A program made the translations under genes and the position numbers. Shown piece after piece: positions 17,388 to 25,624 of a stretch of DNA of 31,373 nucleotides. Source of the DNA: Alistipes sp. (GTDB taxonomy: Bacteria; Bacteroidota; Bacteroidia; Bacteroidales; Rikenellaceae); the NCBI GenBank assembly GCA_020026435.1, contig JAHHQK010000025.1:1-31373 (forward strand). The letters run 5' to 3'. The first letter of the stretch is position 1. Each line of letters opens with the position of its first letter. The notes below the pieces were generated by a model, which did not search any database, had not been told where the DNA came from, and was given only the letters and a program-made list of their open reading frames with translations.

Positions 17388-17984
17388 TTAATATTTGTGT
17401 AAGTTGTTCAGGATAACCGAGATAAGGCCTGCAACGGGAAGGTATTCGGCCAAGGCTTTTCTCATGATGGCCAATACGTTTTGGATCTCGGATGTGACTT
17501 TGCGGCGTGTGATGCCCAGTTCTTCGGCTATTTCGTCGTAGGTTTTGTCCATAAAACGGTTTTGCTCGAATATCTTGCGTGTCAGTTCGGGCAGTTTGTC
17601 GAGTTCGCGGCGTATGATTTGCTGCACCTCCGTGGCGTAGAAGGTCGTGGGTTCGAAGTTTCCCAGTGCGCGGATGCTTTCGTTGAGCATCCGTTGGTTC
17701 TCGCGGCCGAGCTGTTGCTCGATTTTGTAGAAATTCTGCTGGCGGTGCAGGTAGTTCATGCAGTTGTGCTTGACGATGGTCAACAGATAGCCGATTTTGT
17801 TGTCCGCGCGCGTGAATTTGTCACGATGCTCCCAAAACGACACGAAACTGTCTGTCACTATGTCCTCAGCGGCGGATTTCGCCCGTACGTATCTGAGTGC
17901 TATAATGACAAGTTTCTGATAATATTCGGAGTAAATCGTGCTCAATTCCGCACTGGTCAATCTATTGTCGTCCAGAATCTCCAT
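17388..17984 (-). CDS. ECF RNA polymerase sigma factor, Bacteroidales type (198 aa)
   Basis: An extracytoplasmic-function sigma-70 factor. Region 2 at about 15-90 contains YYQKLVIIALRYVRAKSAAEDIVTDSFVSFWEH and the -10-binding part NKIGYLLTIVKHNCMNYL. Region 4 at about 125-180 contains LPELTRKIFEQNRFMDKTYDEIAEELGITRRKVTSEI, a helix-turn-helix. The C-terminus carries a hydrophobic tail (YLPVAGLISVILNN) seen in this group. It is the first gene of the leftward locus, followed by its FecR-like regulator and by SusC with an STN domain, so it most likely activates susCD and the GH18 gene. A Bacteroidetes -7 box precedes it at 18017-18024. Confidence 0.92.
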   Translation of the reverse strand: MEILDDNRLTSAELSTIYSEYYQKLVIIALRYVRAKSAAEDIVTDSFVSFWEHRDKFTRADNKIGYLLTIVKHNCMNYLHRQQNFYKIEQQLGRENQRMLNESIRALGNFEPTTFYATEVQQIIRRELDKLPELTRKIFEQNRFMDKTYDEIAEELGITRRKVTSEIQNVLAIMRKALAEYLPVAGLISVILNNLHKY

Positions 17985-18016
17985 GAATCATATAAAATGC
18001 GTCCTGCTTCATAAAA

Positions 18017-18024
18017 CAAATATA
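18017..18024 (-). promoter_or_regulatory. -7 promoter box for the sigma-factor gene
   Basis: The leftward strand reads TATATTTG, an exact match to the Bacteroidetes -7 consensus TAnnTTTG, 33 bp before the sigma gene ATG. No clear TTTG is found 19-21 bp upstream, so the call rests on the -7 box and position. Confidence 0.45.
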
Positions 18025-18094
18025 TGTGAAAAGCCGTTGGCGGAATTAAAATTAAAAAGGGCTCATGCCTAAAAAGTCGCGTGCAGGCTGATTA

Positions 18095-18190
18095 TCAGCC
18101 TATTGTCCGCATTCAATCAATTGATGGCCAACTCACGTATGCACAACCTGTATGCAATATTCGTAAAATATTTCGACAACTGCAAACGGT
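18095..18190 (+). mobile_element. Decayed transposase 5'-end remnant, copy B
   Basis: From 18139 the frame reads MHNLYAIFVKYFDNCKRFAG and then loses resemblance. This matches the IS982-like N-terminus noted for copy A (450-532), with shared DNA around CGTATGCACAACCT and the following GCAATAT block. As in copy A, only about 22 codons remain, and the similarity extends some 30 bp upstream. It lies in the 400-bp gap between the divergent sigma-factor gene and the B12 region; I see no gene in the rest of that gap. Confidence 0.4.
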
Positions 18191-18390
18191 TTGCAGGGAT
18201 TCGGGCGACTTTTCGTGCGACCGACCGCACCCTTTTCCGGCATCCGAAAAGGAAATACATCCCGTCAGAGATTTATTTTTCGGACTTTTTAAATAGGAAA
18301 ACGCATTGATTTCTAATTGGTTGTTATTCCCGTTTTCCGTCCTGAACCGGTCTTTGGGTCCCTTTCGGACGGCAAGAGTTGCGACAAATG

Positions 18391-18420
18391 TTGTTTTTCA
18401 TCTTTTTTTTTATATATTTG
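18391..18420 (+). promoter_or_regulatory. Bacteroidetes-type promoter of the B12 uptake cluster
   Basis: A -7 box TATATTTG (18413-18420) matches TAnnTTTG exactly. A -33 element GTTG (TTG at 18391-18393) lies 19 bp upstream, the normal spacing. Transcription would start around 18425-18428, right at the 5' edge of the cobalamin riboswitch. Confidence 0.7.
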
Positions 18421-18427
18421 CTGTTGC

Positions 18428-18617
18428 AAAGGTTTCCGAATCGCCGGTTGCGCGACGAGGAATGAAAAGGGAATGCAGTGAGAATCTGCGACAATACCCG
18501 TTGCTGTGAGTTCCTGCCCCGAAGATGGGGCGCAAAAGGTTTTACATTCTTTGCCACTGGCCGCTGGGCCGGGAAGGCGTGAAACCGGAACGAGTCAGAA
18601 GACCTGCCGATGCCTTA
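18428..18617 (+). ncRNA. Cobalamin riboswitch 1
   Basis: The conserved B12 box AGTCAGAAGACCTGCC is at 18593-18608. Upstream, in the right order, are the family core AAAAGGGAAT (18465-18474), a GCTGTGA block near 18503, and GCCACTGG (18553-18560) followed by the CCGGGAAGGC arm. In Bacteroidetes such elements bind adenosyl- or other cobalamins and repress corrinoid uptake genes. A promoter lies just before it and a terminator 137 bp after it, just before the first gene. The 3' leader between is unusually long and unassigned. Ends of the aptamer are approximate. Confidence 0.95.
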
Positions 18618-18753
18618 TTAGGATTTGCAACCTGCGGGAGTACGGGTGAAAATCAAAACTGCGATTACCCCTGCATCCTGCATGCCAGTCCAAAATGAGC
18701 TTTCCGAGACAGTCCTGCGAAAGGAGGTGAATCCGTTTTGAAATTCTGTTGTT

Positions 18754-18787
18754 CCGTATCCCGAAGGGGTTCCGGGTGGTTTTTTTA
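18754..18787 (+). terminator. Riboswitch-controlled terminator
   Basis: A GC-rich hairpin around ATCCCGAAGGGGT with a flanking CCGGG arm is followed by a T7 run (18780-18786). It ends 27 bp before the GTG of the first gene. Placement fits transcriptional attenuation by the cobalamin riboswitch; the competing antiterminator was not worked out. Confidence 0.75.
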
Positions 18788-18813
18788 TTTGTCAAACTTA
18801 AAATACAACAGAG

Positions 18814-20478
18814 GTGAAAAAACTATGTACCCTTTTGGCAATTGCCCTGTTCGGCGTTGCGATGTGGAGTTGCTCGTATGACGACGACGACCTGTGGAAC
18901 AAAGTGAACGACCTGGACGGTCGGGTGAGCAGCCTGGAAAATACCCTCGCTCAAATGAACAAGGATATCATCCGGCTTGAGGGACTGATCAATGCGATAG
19001 ATGTCGGCGACCCCATTACGGGATTTTCCGCAATGGATTCCGGAAAAGGCTGGATCGTAACCTTCGCCAGCGGAAAAATCATCGAGCTGTATCACGGAAA
19101 GGACGGACAAAACGGAAAGGATGCCCAAGCTCCGATAATTACCGTGCAGGAAGAAGAAGGGATCTACTATTGGGCTGTCACGATCGACGGAAAAACCGAT
19201 TTCATGTATGCCGACGATGCCAAAACCCAGAAGATCCCTGTTACGGGCAAGGACGGAGCCACTCCGGAGATCGGTGTAGACGCAGAAGGTTACTGGACGG
19301 TAAACGGTGTCCGGGTTCAGTGGAACGGGAAGGATTTGCCGGCCACAACCGAAGGGTATACCTATCTTTTCACCGATGTCGTGGACAATGGCCGCTATTA
19401 CACGTTCCATCTTGCCGACGGGACTACGATCGACGTGGTGAAACGATTGAATGCAAGCATCGAGATAGACGCCGAGCCGACCGAATATTTCCAATACGGC
19501 CAAACGCGTGTTTTCCAATTCGCAACCGAGAATGCAGTGGCCCTCGCCGGAGGAGCCACCGGGCCTATGGACTGGACGGTCAGCGCAAGTTTTAAAGAGA
19601 ATAAGGGACGTCTGCGCATCATAGCGCCGAAGTCGGATGGATGGGAACTCGAAGGGACCGTAACCGTGAGTGTTGTCGGCAGCGACGGTGCCGTGGCAAC
19701 AGCCTCGATATATGTCTCCGCAGGCAGCTATGAACTGCGATACCTCACTTTTGAGGACGATGATTACAAGGGAGCGCAGGGGGCCAACTACTGGTCCTCG
19801 CTGATCGATACGCCCCAGTACAACGGGCCGCTGCTTTATCCGTCCACAGACAAGGTTTACAACTGGTATGATCAGGGCAACACGGAAATCATGCATCAGC
19901 TGACCGACGAATGGGGCGACCACAAATACTGGGGTGGCGGCGAAGCCATCTCCAACTATGTGGAGACGAATATCGACAACGGCACTTTCGAGCGCCAGCT
20001 GGCTGTTTATTACCGGCACCCCGAAACCGGGTTTGGAGGTCACAACGGTTCCCGGAATTTCTGCGTCCATTATGGCTATCGGGACGAGTCCGGCTATGGA
20101 GGTACCAAGCTCCAGGCCATCTGGTTCAAAGACGGCACAGCACGTGTCGTCGACCACATGTACGTTACGGCGACCACCTATCTGCTCAAGTGTGTGGTAA
20201 GCGGCAACGGCCTCACCGACCCCGTCGGACCGGACGGATTTGTCCGACTGGTGGCAATCGGATTCGACGCCGAAGGCAAGGAGATCACTTCCGTGCGACC
20301 GACTTTCGAAATCGCCAATTACAAACGCACCGTCATCGACTGGCAGAAGTGGGATCTCTCCGAGTTGGGGAAGGTGAGCCGGATCGAATTCAATGTCACG
20401 GGTGACAGCGACAACGGTTACGGATTCAGCCAACCGGCCTATTTCGCGTGGGACGACCTGGCGGTGCGATTCGAATAG
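18814..20478 (+). CDS. DUF4465 surface lipoprotein, BtuH-like (554 aa)
   Basis: First gene behind cobalamin riboswitch 1. The start is GTG at 18814, giving MKKLCTLLAI. The signal peptide ends VAMWSC (Cys20), followed by SYDDDD, an acidic surface-export signal. A coiled coil (about 27-62, DUF4988-like, LWNKVNDLDGRVSSLENTL) is followed by repeated beta modules with GKDGQNGKDA and TGKDGATPEI linkers. From about 305 to the end, TFEDDDYKG, GGHNGSRNF, DWQKWDLSELGKV and GYGFSQPAYFAWDDLAV match the DUF4465 pattern as I know it. DUF4465-type lipoproteins in Bacteroides B12 loci (BtuH) bind cobamides at the cell surface, so the same role is likely here. It lies upstream of btuB with an 86-bp gap containing a strong hairpin. 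Confidence 0.8.
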   Translation: MKKLCTLLAIALFGVAMWSCSYDDDDLWNKVNDLDGRVSSLENTLAQMNKDIIRLEGLINAIDVGDPITGFSAMDSGKGWIVTFASGKIIELYHGKDGQNGKDAQAPIITVQEEEGIYYWAVTIDGKTDFMYADDAKTQKIPVTGKDGATPEIGVDAEGYWTVNGVRVQWNGKDLPATTEGYTYLFTDVVDNGRYYTFHLADGTTIDVVKRLNASIEIDAEPTEYFQYGQTRVFQFATENAVALAGGATGPMDWTVSASFKENKGRLRIIAPKSDGWELEGTVTVSVVGSDGAVATASIYVSAGSYELRYLTFEDDDYKGAQGANYWSSLIDTPQYNGPLLYPSTDKVYNWYDQGNTEIMHQLTDEWGDHKYWGGGEAISNYVETNIDNGTFERQLAVYYRHPETGFGGHNGSRNFCVHYGYRDESGYGGTKLQAIWFKDGTARVVDHMYVTATTYLLKCVVSGNGLTDPVGPDGFVRLVAIGFDAEGKEITSVRPTFEIANYKRTVIDWQKWDLSELGKVSRIEFNVTGDSDNGYGFSQPAYFAWDDLAVRFE

Positions 20479-20505
20479 GGCGGCCCCCATTTGTGCCAAA
20501 TAACC

Positions 20506-20537
20506 GGAGTGTCGGGACCGAAAAATCCCGGCACTCC
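20506..20537 (+). other. Strong hairpin between the DUF4465 gene and btuB
   Basis: A 12-bp stem (GGAGTGTCGGGA at 20506-20517 with 20526-20537, one G-U) encloses an 8-base A-rich loop. No T-run follows, so it is not a normal terminator. It could be an mRNA processing or stability element that sets different levels of the lipoprotein and the receptor. Confidence 0.6.
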
Positions 20538-20564
20538 ATATGAACAAACAAACGGTATCAGGAA

Positions 20565-22622
20565 GTGAAAAGAATATCGGCAATTTGGATCCTGTTCCAC
20601 CTTCTCGTCAGCGGCTTCGCGCATGCTCAGGATGTCGGGAGCCGGCAATATCCGGATTCGATCCGCACACTGGCCATCAACGAGGTGACGGTGCTCGGCA
20701 GGCAGAACCGGACGGTTGTCCCGGCGCAGATTCTCTCGGGCGAGAAGCTGCAAAGGCTCAACTCGCATTCCGTGTCGGATGCGCTGCGCTATTTCTCCGG
20801 CGTGCAGATCAAGGACTACGGAGGGATCGGAGGCTTGAAGACCGTCAACATCCGCAGCATGGGCAGCCAGCACGTGGGGGTGTTTTACGACGGCATACAG
20901 ATCGGCAACGCCCAGAATGGAACGGTGGACCTCGGCAAGTTTTCGCTCGACAACATGGAATTGGTCTCGGTTTACAACGGTCAGAAAAGCGACATATTCC
21001 AGTCCGCACGCGACTTTGCCTCGGCAAGTGCGGTATATATGGTGACGCGCAGGCCCGTTTTCCCGGGCGGACGCAACAACCGCTTCAACGTGAAACTCAA
21101 GGGCGGATCCTTCGATCTGATCAACGCCTCCGCCCTCTGGGAGCATCGAATCGGCAAAAACCTTTCGTCGTCGGCCAATATCGAATATCTGAACACTTCC
21201 GGAAAATACAAATTCCGCTACCACAAGGACGGCGGCTATGACACCACCGAAGTCCGGCGCAACGGGGATGTATGGTTCCTCCGCGCCGAGGCGGCCCTCT
21301 TCGGCAGGATCCGGCGCGGCGAATGGCAGGTGAAAGGCTACTTCTACAACTCCGAGCGGGGGTATCCCGGTGCCGCCGTGAAGAAGGACTACGGAATTTC
21401 GCTGCTGAACGAAGACCGGCAGCGGGACCGCAACTTTTTCGTCCAGGGTTCCTTACGACAGGAGGTGACGGATTTCTACAGTTACAGGATTCAGGCCAAA
21501 TATGCCAACGATTACATGAACTACATCATGCCGCCCGAGAGTACCGTCCAACCGATGGACAATCACTATTGGCAGCAGGAGGTCTATGTCACGGCGGCCA
21601 ATCTGTTTGTGCTCACCCCGTGGTGGACGGCGAATCTGTCGACCGATTTCCAGTGGAACAAACTCGATGCGGACGGCACCGACATGTTCAATGCCCATTT
21701 CATCGAACCGCGACGCTGCACGCTGCTGGGCGCCCTGGCCACATCGGTCAACTTCAACCGGTTCAGCATGCAGGCCAGCCTGCTTTACACCTATGTGCAC
21801 GACCGGAGCGCCCGGAGGATGGAAACGGCGCCCGACAAGAACATCTTCTCGCCCACGCTGATCGCCTCGTACCGTCCGTTTAAAAGGATCGGGCTCGACA
21901 TAAGGGCCTTTTACAAGGAGATATTCCGCATGCCAACCTTCAACGACCTCTATTACGTCCAGTTGGGCAACCGGCTTCTGAAGCCGGAGTACGCCACGCA
22001 GTACAACGTGGGAGTTGTCTACACCAGACAATTCGGCAAAGGAGTGCTCTCGGCGCTCAATCTTTCGGTGGATGCCTACTACAACGAGGTGAAAGACAAG
22101 ATAATCGCCACGCCGACCTCCAATCAGCTCGTCTGGACGATGGTGAATCTCGGGTATGTGGAGATCCGCGGGGTGGATGTGACGTTCAATCCCAGTTTCC
22201 GGATAGGCGGACTGACGCTGGATGCCCGGTTGAGCTACACCTATCAAAAGGCGCAGGATTTTACCAGGGAGAAGGATGAAGGATGGGAGGAGAACGTCAT
22301 GGACGGATATGGCGACCAGATACCCTATATTCCGTGGCACAGCGGCTCGGCGGTGCTTAACGCCTCCTTCCGGAAGTGGGATTTCAATTACAGCTTCATC
22401 TACACGGGAGAGCGTTATATGCTCGGAAACAATATCCCGGTCAACTACATCCAGCCGTGGTACACGCACGACATGTCGCTGTCGCGGGATATTCCATTCA
22501 AACGCGCCCGGCTCCGCATCACGGCCGAGGTGAACAACATTTTCAACCAGCAATACGAGGTGGTCAAGTGGTATCCCATGCCGGGGACCAATTTCAAGAT
22601 TATTCTAAGTCTTACATTATGA
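20565..22622 (+). CDS. btuB: BtuB-type TonB-dependent cobalamin receptor (685 aa)
   Basis: An outer-membrane receptor for cobamides. The frame begins with GTG at 20565 (MKRISAIW); the nearby ATG at 20540 is out of frame. The signal peptide ends GFAHAQ (about residue 22). The plug starts straight after a TonB-box-like segment (LAINEVTVLGRQN), with no carboxypeptidase-like extension, and contains LRYFSGVQIKDYGGIGGLKTVNIRSMG and GVFYDGIQIGNAQNGTVDL. The barrel ends ITAEVNNIFNQQYEVVKWYPMPG...ILSLTL. Its stop overlaps the btuG start in ATGA. The B12 assignment rests on the riboswitch, the fused BtuG neighbour and the receptor's compact BtuB-like form. Confidence 0.9.
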   Translation: MKRISAIWILFHLLVSGFAHAQDVGSRQYPDSIRTLAINEVTVLGRQNRTVVPAQILSGEKLQRLNSHSVSDALRYFSGVQIKDYGGIGGLKTVNIRSMGSQHVGVFYDGIQIGNAQNGTVDLGKFSLDNMELVSVYNGQKSDIFQSARDFASASAVYMVTRRPVFPGGRNNRFNVKLKGGSFDLINASALWEHRIGKNLSSSANIEYLNTSGKYKFRYHKDGGYDTTEVRRNGDVWFLRAEAALFGRIRRGEWQVKGYFYNSERGYPGAAVKKDYGISLLNEDRQRDRNFFVQGSLRQEVTDFYSYRIQAKYANDYMNYIMPPESTVQPMDNHYWQQEVYVTAANLFVLTPWWTANLSTDFQWNKLDADGTDMFNAHFIEPRRCTLLGALATSVNFNRFSMQASLLYTYVHDRSARRMETAPDKNIFSPTLIASYRPFKRIGLDIRAFYKEIFRMPTFNDLYYVQLGNRLLKPEYATQYNVGVVYTRQFGKGVLSALNLSVDAYYNEVKDKIIATPTSNQLVWTMVNLGYVEIRGVDVTFNPSFRIGGLTLDARLSYTYQKAQDFTREKDEGWEENVMDGYGDQIPYIPWHSGSAVLNASFRKWDFNYSFIYTGERYMLGNNIPVNYIQPWYTHDMSLSRDIPFKRARLRITAEVNNIFNQQYEVVKWYPMPGTNFKIILSLTL

Positions 22623-23791
22623 ACAGGTTTTATTTTAAGAGGCTCATTGCTTTCAGTTGCGTGCTCCTCCTTGCCGCCTCCTGCCGCAAGGACGATCCGA
22701 TCCTGCCCTCCGAGCCGACCCTGGTAAACCCGTGGGAGCAGGTGACGGGCGACATATACGGCTTTTTCCTGCTCAACGAAGGCAACATGGGGACGAATCA
22801 GGCATCGCTCGACTATTACGACTATGAAACGGGCGTCTATACGCGGAATATTTACGGCGAGCGCAACCCTTACGAAGTGAAGGACCTGGGCGACGTGGGA
22901 AACGACATTCAAATCTACGGCGACAAGCTCTGGGCGGTCATCAATTGCTCGAACTACGTCGAGGTGATGGATGTCAATACGGTCAGGCACATCGCCAAAA
23001 TTGCGATCCCCAACTGCCGCTACCTCGCCTTCAAAGGCAAATATGCCTATGTGAGCGCTTATGCGGGTCCCGTGCAAATAGCCCCGGATGCCCGGATCGG
23101 CTATGTGGCCAAAATCGACACGGCCACGCTTCAGGTCGTCGACGAGTGTATCGTGGGTTATCAGCCCGAGGAGATGGCTATTGTGGGCGACAAACTCTAT
23201 GTCGCCAATTCGGGCGGCTACCGGGTCCCCAATTACGACCGCACCGTGTCGGTCATCAATCTGAAGACTTTCACGGAAGAAAAGAAAATAGACGTCGCCA
23301 TCAACCTGCACCGGATACAGCCGGACAATTACGGCAATCTGTACGTCTCCTCCCGCGGAGACTATTACGAAGTGCCCTCCAAGACATTCATCATCGACAC
23401 CTCGACGGACAAAGTGACCTACGAGTTCGAGAACCTGCCCAACACGCAGATGACCCTGTGCCGGGATTCGCTGTTCCTCTACAGCACCGAATGGAGTTAC
23501 ATAACCAACGACTGGACGGTATCCTATGCCATCGTAGACACGCGCACGCGGGAGATCGTCACGCGCAACTTCATCAAGGACGGGACCGAAGAGCGCATCC
23601 AGACACCTTATGGAATTGCCGTCAACCCGAACACCGGGGAGTTTCTGGTTACCGACGCCAAGGATTACGTCCGGGCCGGGACCCTGCACTGCTTCGGTCC
23701 GGACGGGAAGCGGAAGTGGTCGATAAGCACCGGAAACATTCCGGCGCATATCGTCTTCACCCGTAAAAAACTGCAACCTCTGAAAAACTAA
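22619..23791 (+). CDS. btuG: BtuG-type surface cobalamin-binding lipoprotein (390 aa)
   Basis: A surface-exposed beta-propeller lipoprotein that caps BtuB and binds cobalamin with very high affinity in Bacteroides. The signal peptide ends LLAASC (Cys22), followed by RKDD, a surface-export signal. The body shows repeated propeller blades (DYYDYETGVYTRNIYGE, NDIQIYGDKLWAVINCSNYVEVMDV, EMAIVGDKLYVANSGGY, SVINLKTFTEEKKIDV, GIAVNPNTGEFLVTDAKDYV), of the YncE/DUF5074 kind. The stretch GFFLLNEGNMGTNQASLDYYDYE is a strong BtuG-like opening. Translation starts at an ATGA overlap with btuB, so receptor and lid are coupled. The 16-bp gap to the next gene keeps it in the operon. Confidence 0.9.
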   Translation: MNRFYFKRLIAFSCVLLLAASCRKDDPILPSEPTLVNPWEQVTGDIYGFFLLNEGNMGTNQASLDYYDYETGVYTRNIYGERNPYEVKDLGDVGNDIQIYGDKLWAVINCSNYVEVMDVNTVRHIAKIAIPNCRYLAFKGKYAYVSAYAGPVQIAPDARIGYVAKIDTATLQVVDECIVGYQPEEMAIVGDKLYVANSGGYRVPNYDRTVSVINLKTFTEEKKIDVAINLHRIQPDNYGNLYVSSRGDYYEVPSKTFIIDTSTDKVTYEFENLPNTQMTLCRDSLFLYSTEWSYITNDWTVSYAIVDTRTREIVTRNFIKDGTEERIQTPYGIAVNPNTGEFLVTDAKDYVRAGTLHCFGPDGKRKWSISTGNIPAHIVFTRKKLQPLKN

Positions 23792-23807
23792 CTTAATATT
23801 CTTGGGT

Positions 23808-25385
23808 ATGAAAACAAATTACACACGAATTGTCTTGCTGCTTGTGTCGGCATTGCTTTCAATCGGGTTTCTTGCCGGGTGCAGCGACTCCGACAAGGGT
23901 ACCGATGTCTATTTGCTGAAAAAGGAGGATATCTCCGTGAGCCAGCCCGAAGGGGGATTCAAGGCTCTGATCAGGAAGCCGTTCCGGATCGAGGTGAAAA
24001 GCGTCTCGGACGAGGGCGTTTCCTACGCATGGTCGCTCGGCGAGTCGAAGATTGCCGACACGAAGAATCTGGAATACACCTTCACGTCGCTGGGCACATT
24101 CACCCTCAGGCTGCAGGCCAGCCAGGGAACGACCGTCTTCGACTATGATTTCGAGGTCACGGTAAGCAGCGATTACGTACTCAAAGAGGAGGACATAACC
24201 ATCGAAGAGCCGGAAGGAGGATTTCGGGCCAAGGTCGATCAGCTGTTCCGGGTCAATGTGACCAGCGTCTCCGACGAAGGGATCTCTTATACCTGGTTCG
24301 AGGACGAGGAGCAGGTTGCACAGACCAAGAATCTTGAGCACATGTTTTCACACGGCGGATCCATCGGCATGAAGCTGACGGTCTCGCAGGGCGATATCTC
24401 CTTCGACTATCATTTCACGGTTTTTGTCGAATACGCTCCTGTCGACCCGCCTGCCGAGGGGTCGAATCCCTATGTCACCAAAGTCTTCGACTACATGCCT
24501 GCTGTCGGGCAGTTTACCAACGAACTTCCGAAGTATGAGGAAGGGGACACGCAGGAGGATATGAACCGGAAGGTGCTGGACGCCATTGGCGAAAACAAGC
24601 GCGGAATGATCACCCTCGGCGGATTCGGCGGCTATGTGACGGTCGGTTTCGACCATACGATCCAAAATGTCGAAGGCTTGCGCGACTTCCGGGTCCTGGG
24701 CAATGCCTTTTACGCAAATGCCAACCCCAATCCGGATGCTCCGGCCGAGGGCGGAAGTTGCGAGCCGGGAGTCATCATGGTGGCCTACGATCCCGACAAC
24801 CTCGGGCCGGACAAGGTGCAGTGGTATGAGATACAGGGCAGCGCCCATGTCGATCCGACCCAAGAGGCGTGGTATGAAATGGCCAAGGGCAAAGGCAACG
24901 ATGTGGAGACCCATTTCAATTACCGGATAACCTATTACCGCCCCGAAAGCGAGCCGGCATCGAGCGAAGAATGGGATACCTATATTAAATGGGAGGACAA
25001 TCAGGGCAACTCCGGCTACAAAGTGAAGAATCAGTACCACGCGCAGCCCTATTATCCGCAGTGGGCCGGAGAAACGCTGTCCTTCACGGGAACGTGCCTG
25101 CCCCAGAATGCGATTGACGAGAGCGGTGCGGGGAGCTATTTCGTGCTTTACAAATTCCGCTACGGCTATGCGGACAACGAGATCAACAACCTCGACGATT
25201 CGGCGATCGACATAAGCTGGGCGGTCGATTCGAGCGGCAGCAAAGTCAACCTGCCGGGTGTCGATTACATAAAAATCTACACCGGCATCAATCAAGAGAA
25301 CGGTTGGCTCGGGGAGTGTTCGACCGAAATCATGGGTGTCGAAGACCTGCATCTGCTGAAGCAGAGCATAGCTACACGGCCCTAA
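23808..25385 (+). CDS. PKD-repeat surface lipoprotein in B12 operon (525 aa)
   Basis: A lipoprotein with signal peptide ending FLAGC (Cys25) followed by SDSDKGTD. Two tandem PKD-like modules, about residues 35-122 and 123-210, are internally similar: each has EDI...PEGGF, a SVSDEG-SY-W strand and F-FEV/HFTV end. A C-terminal domain (about 218-525) contains VFDYMPAVGQFTNELP, GGFGGYVTVGFDHTI, DFRVLGNAFYAN and PGVIMVAYDPD. It is shared, from memory, with other cell-surface proteins of Bacteroidales B12 loci. I chose ATG at 23808 over a TTG two codons earlier. It lies 16 bp after btuG and closes the operon. A cobamide-binding or scaffold role at the surface is inferred from context; no biochemical function is known to me. 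Confidence 0.8.
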   Translation: MKTNYTRIVLLLVSALLSIGFLAGCSDSDKGTDVYLLKKEDISVSQPEGGFKALIRKPFRIEVKSVSDEGVSYAWSLGESKIADTKNLEYTFTSLGTFTLRLQASQGTTVFDYDFEVTVSSDYVLKEEDITIEEPEGGFRAKVDQLFRVNVTSVSDEGISYTWFEDEEQVAQTKNLEHMFSHGGSIGMKLTVSQGDISFDYHFTVFVEYAPVDPPAEGSNPYVTKVFDYMPAVGQFTNELPKYEEGDTQEDMNRKVLDAIGENKRGMITLGGFGGYVTVGFDHTIQNVEGLRDFRVLGNAFYANANPNPDAPAEGGSCEPGVIMVAYDPDNLGPDKVQWYEIQGSAHVDPTQEAWYEMAKGKGNDVETHFNYRITYYRPESEPASSEEWDTYIKWEDNQGNSGYKVKNQYHAQPYYPQWAGETLSFTGTCLPQNAIDESGAGSYFVLYKFRYGYADNEINNLDDSAIDISWAVDSSGSKVNLPGVDYIKIYTGINQENGWLGECSTEIMGVEDLHLLKQSIATRP

Positions 25386-25387
25386 GG

Positions 25388-25413
25388 CCGGAACAACCGG
25401 AGCGTTCCGGTTT
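25388..25413 (+). terminator. Weak hairpin after the B12 operon
   Basis: A 7-bp stem (CCGGAAC at 25388-25394 with 25404-25410) begins three bases after the stop codon and is followed only by TTTCCC. It may be a weak or Rho-assisted terminator. Confidence 0.35.
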
Positions 25414-25456
25414 CCCGGGCCCCGGAAATGGCGTTCGGGACTTATGGATAATCAAT

Positions 25457-25624
25457 CGGCGGCGGGTTCCTTGATCACGGTGAACCATTGCAAACCCTTC
25501 TTCGTAATTCATTCCCGCCGCCGTTCTTTGACACGCTGCGAAAACCGAAGTTGGAGATTGACGTGCGTTTCTTTGTTCTGAAACGATTCAAACTCCGGTT
25601 TTCGCAGTTTATTTTGTAATTTTG
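25457..25624 (+). promoter_or_regulatory. Structured intergenic region upstream of the BtuF-like gene
   Basis: Two long-range inverted repeats follow each other: CGGCGGCGGG (25457-25466) with its perfect complement at 25514-25523, with a small inner GGTTC/GAACC stem, and CTGCGAAAACCG (25536-25547) with its perfect complement at 25596-25607. The second is followed by a T-rich tail and by TAATTTTG (25617-25624), an exact -7 box match only 5 bp before the ATG. I see no B12 box here. It may be a terminator plus promoter region, an operator pair or a structured leader. Confidence 0.4.

Noticed and set aside
18722..18741. Shine-Dalgarno-like AGGAGGTG with a four-codon leader peptide (GTG to TGA)
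   Set aside because: Bacteroidetes rarely use such sites and the peptide is trivial; kept only as part of the leader observation.
25457..25607. Possible third cobalamin riboswitch before the BtuF-like gene
   Set aside because: No B12 box or GCCACTGG element on either strand.
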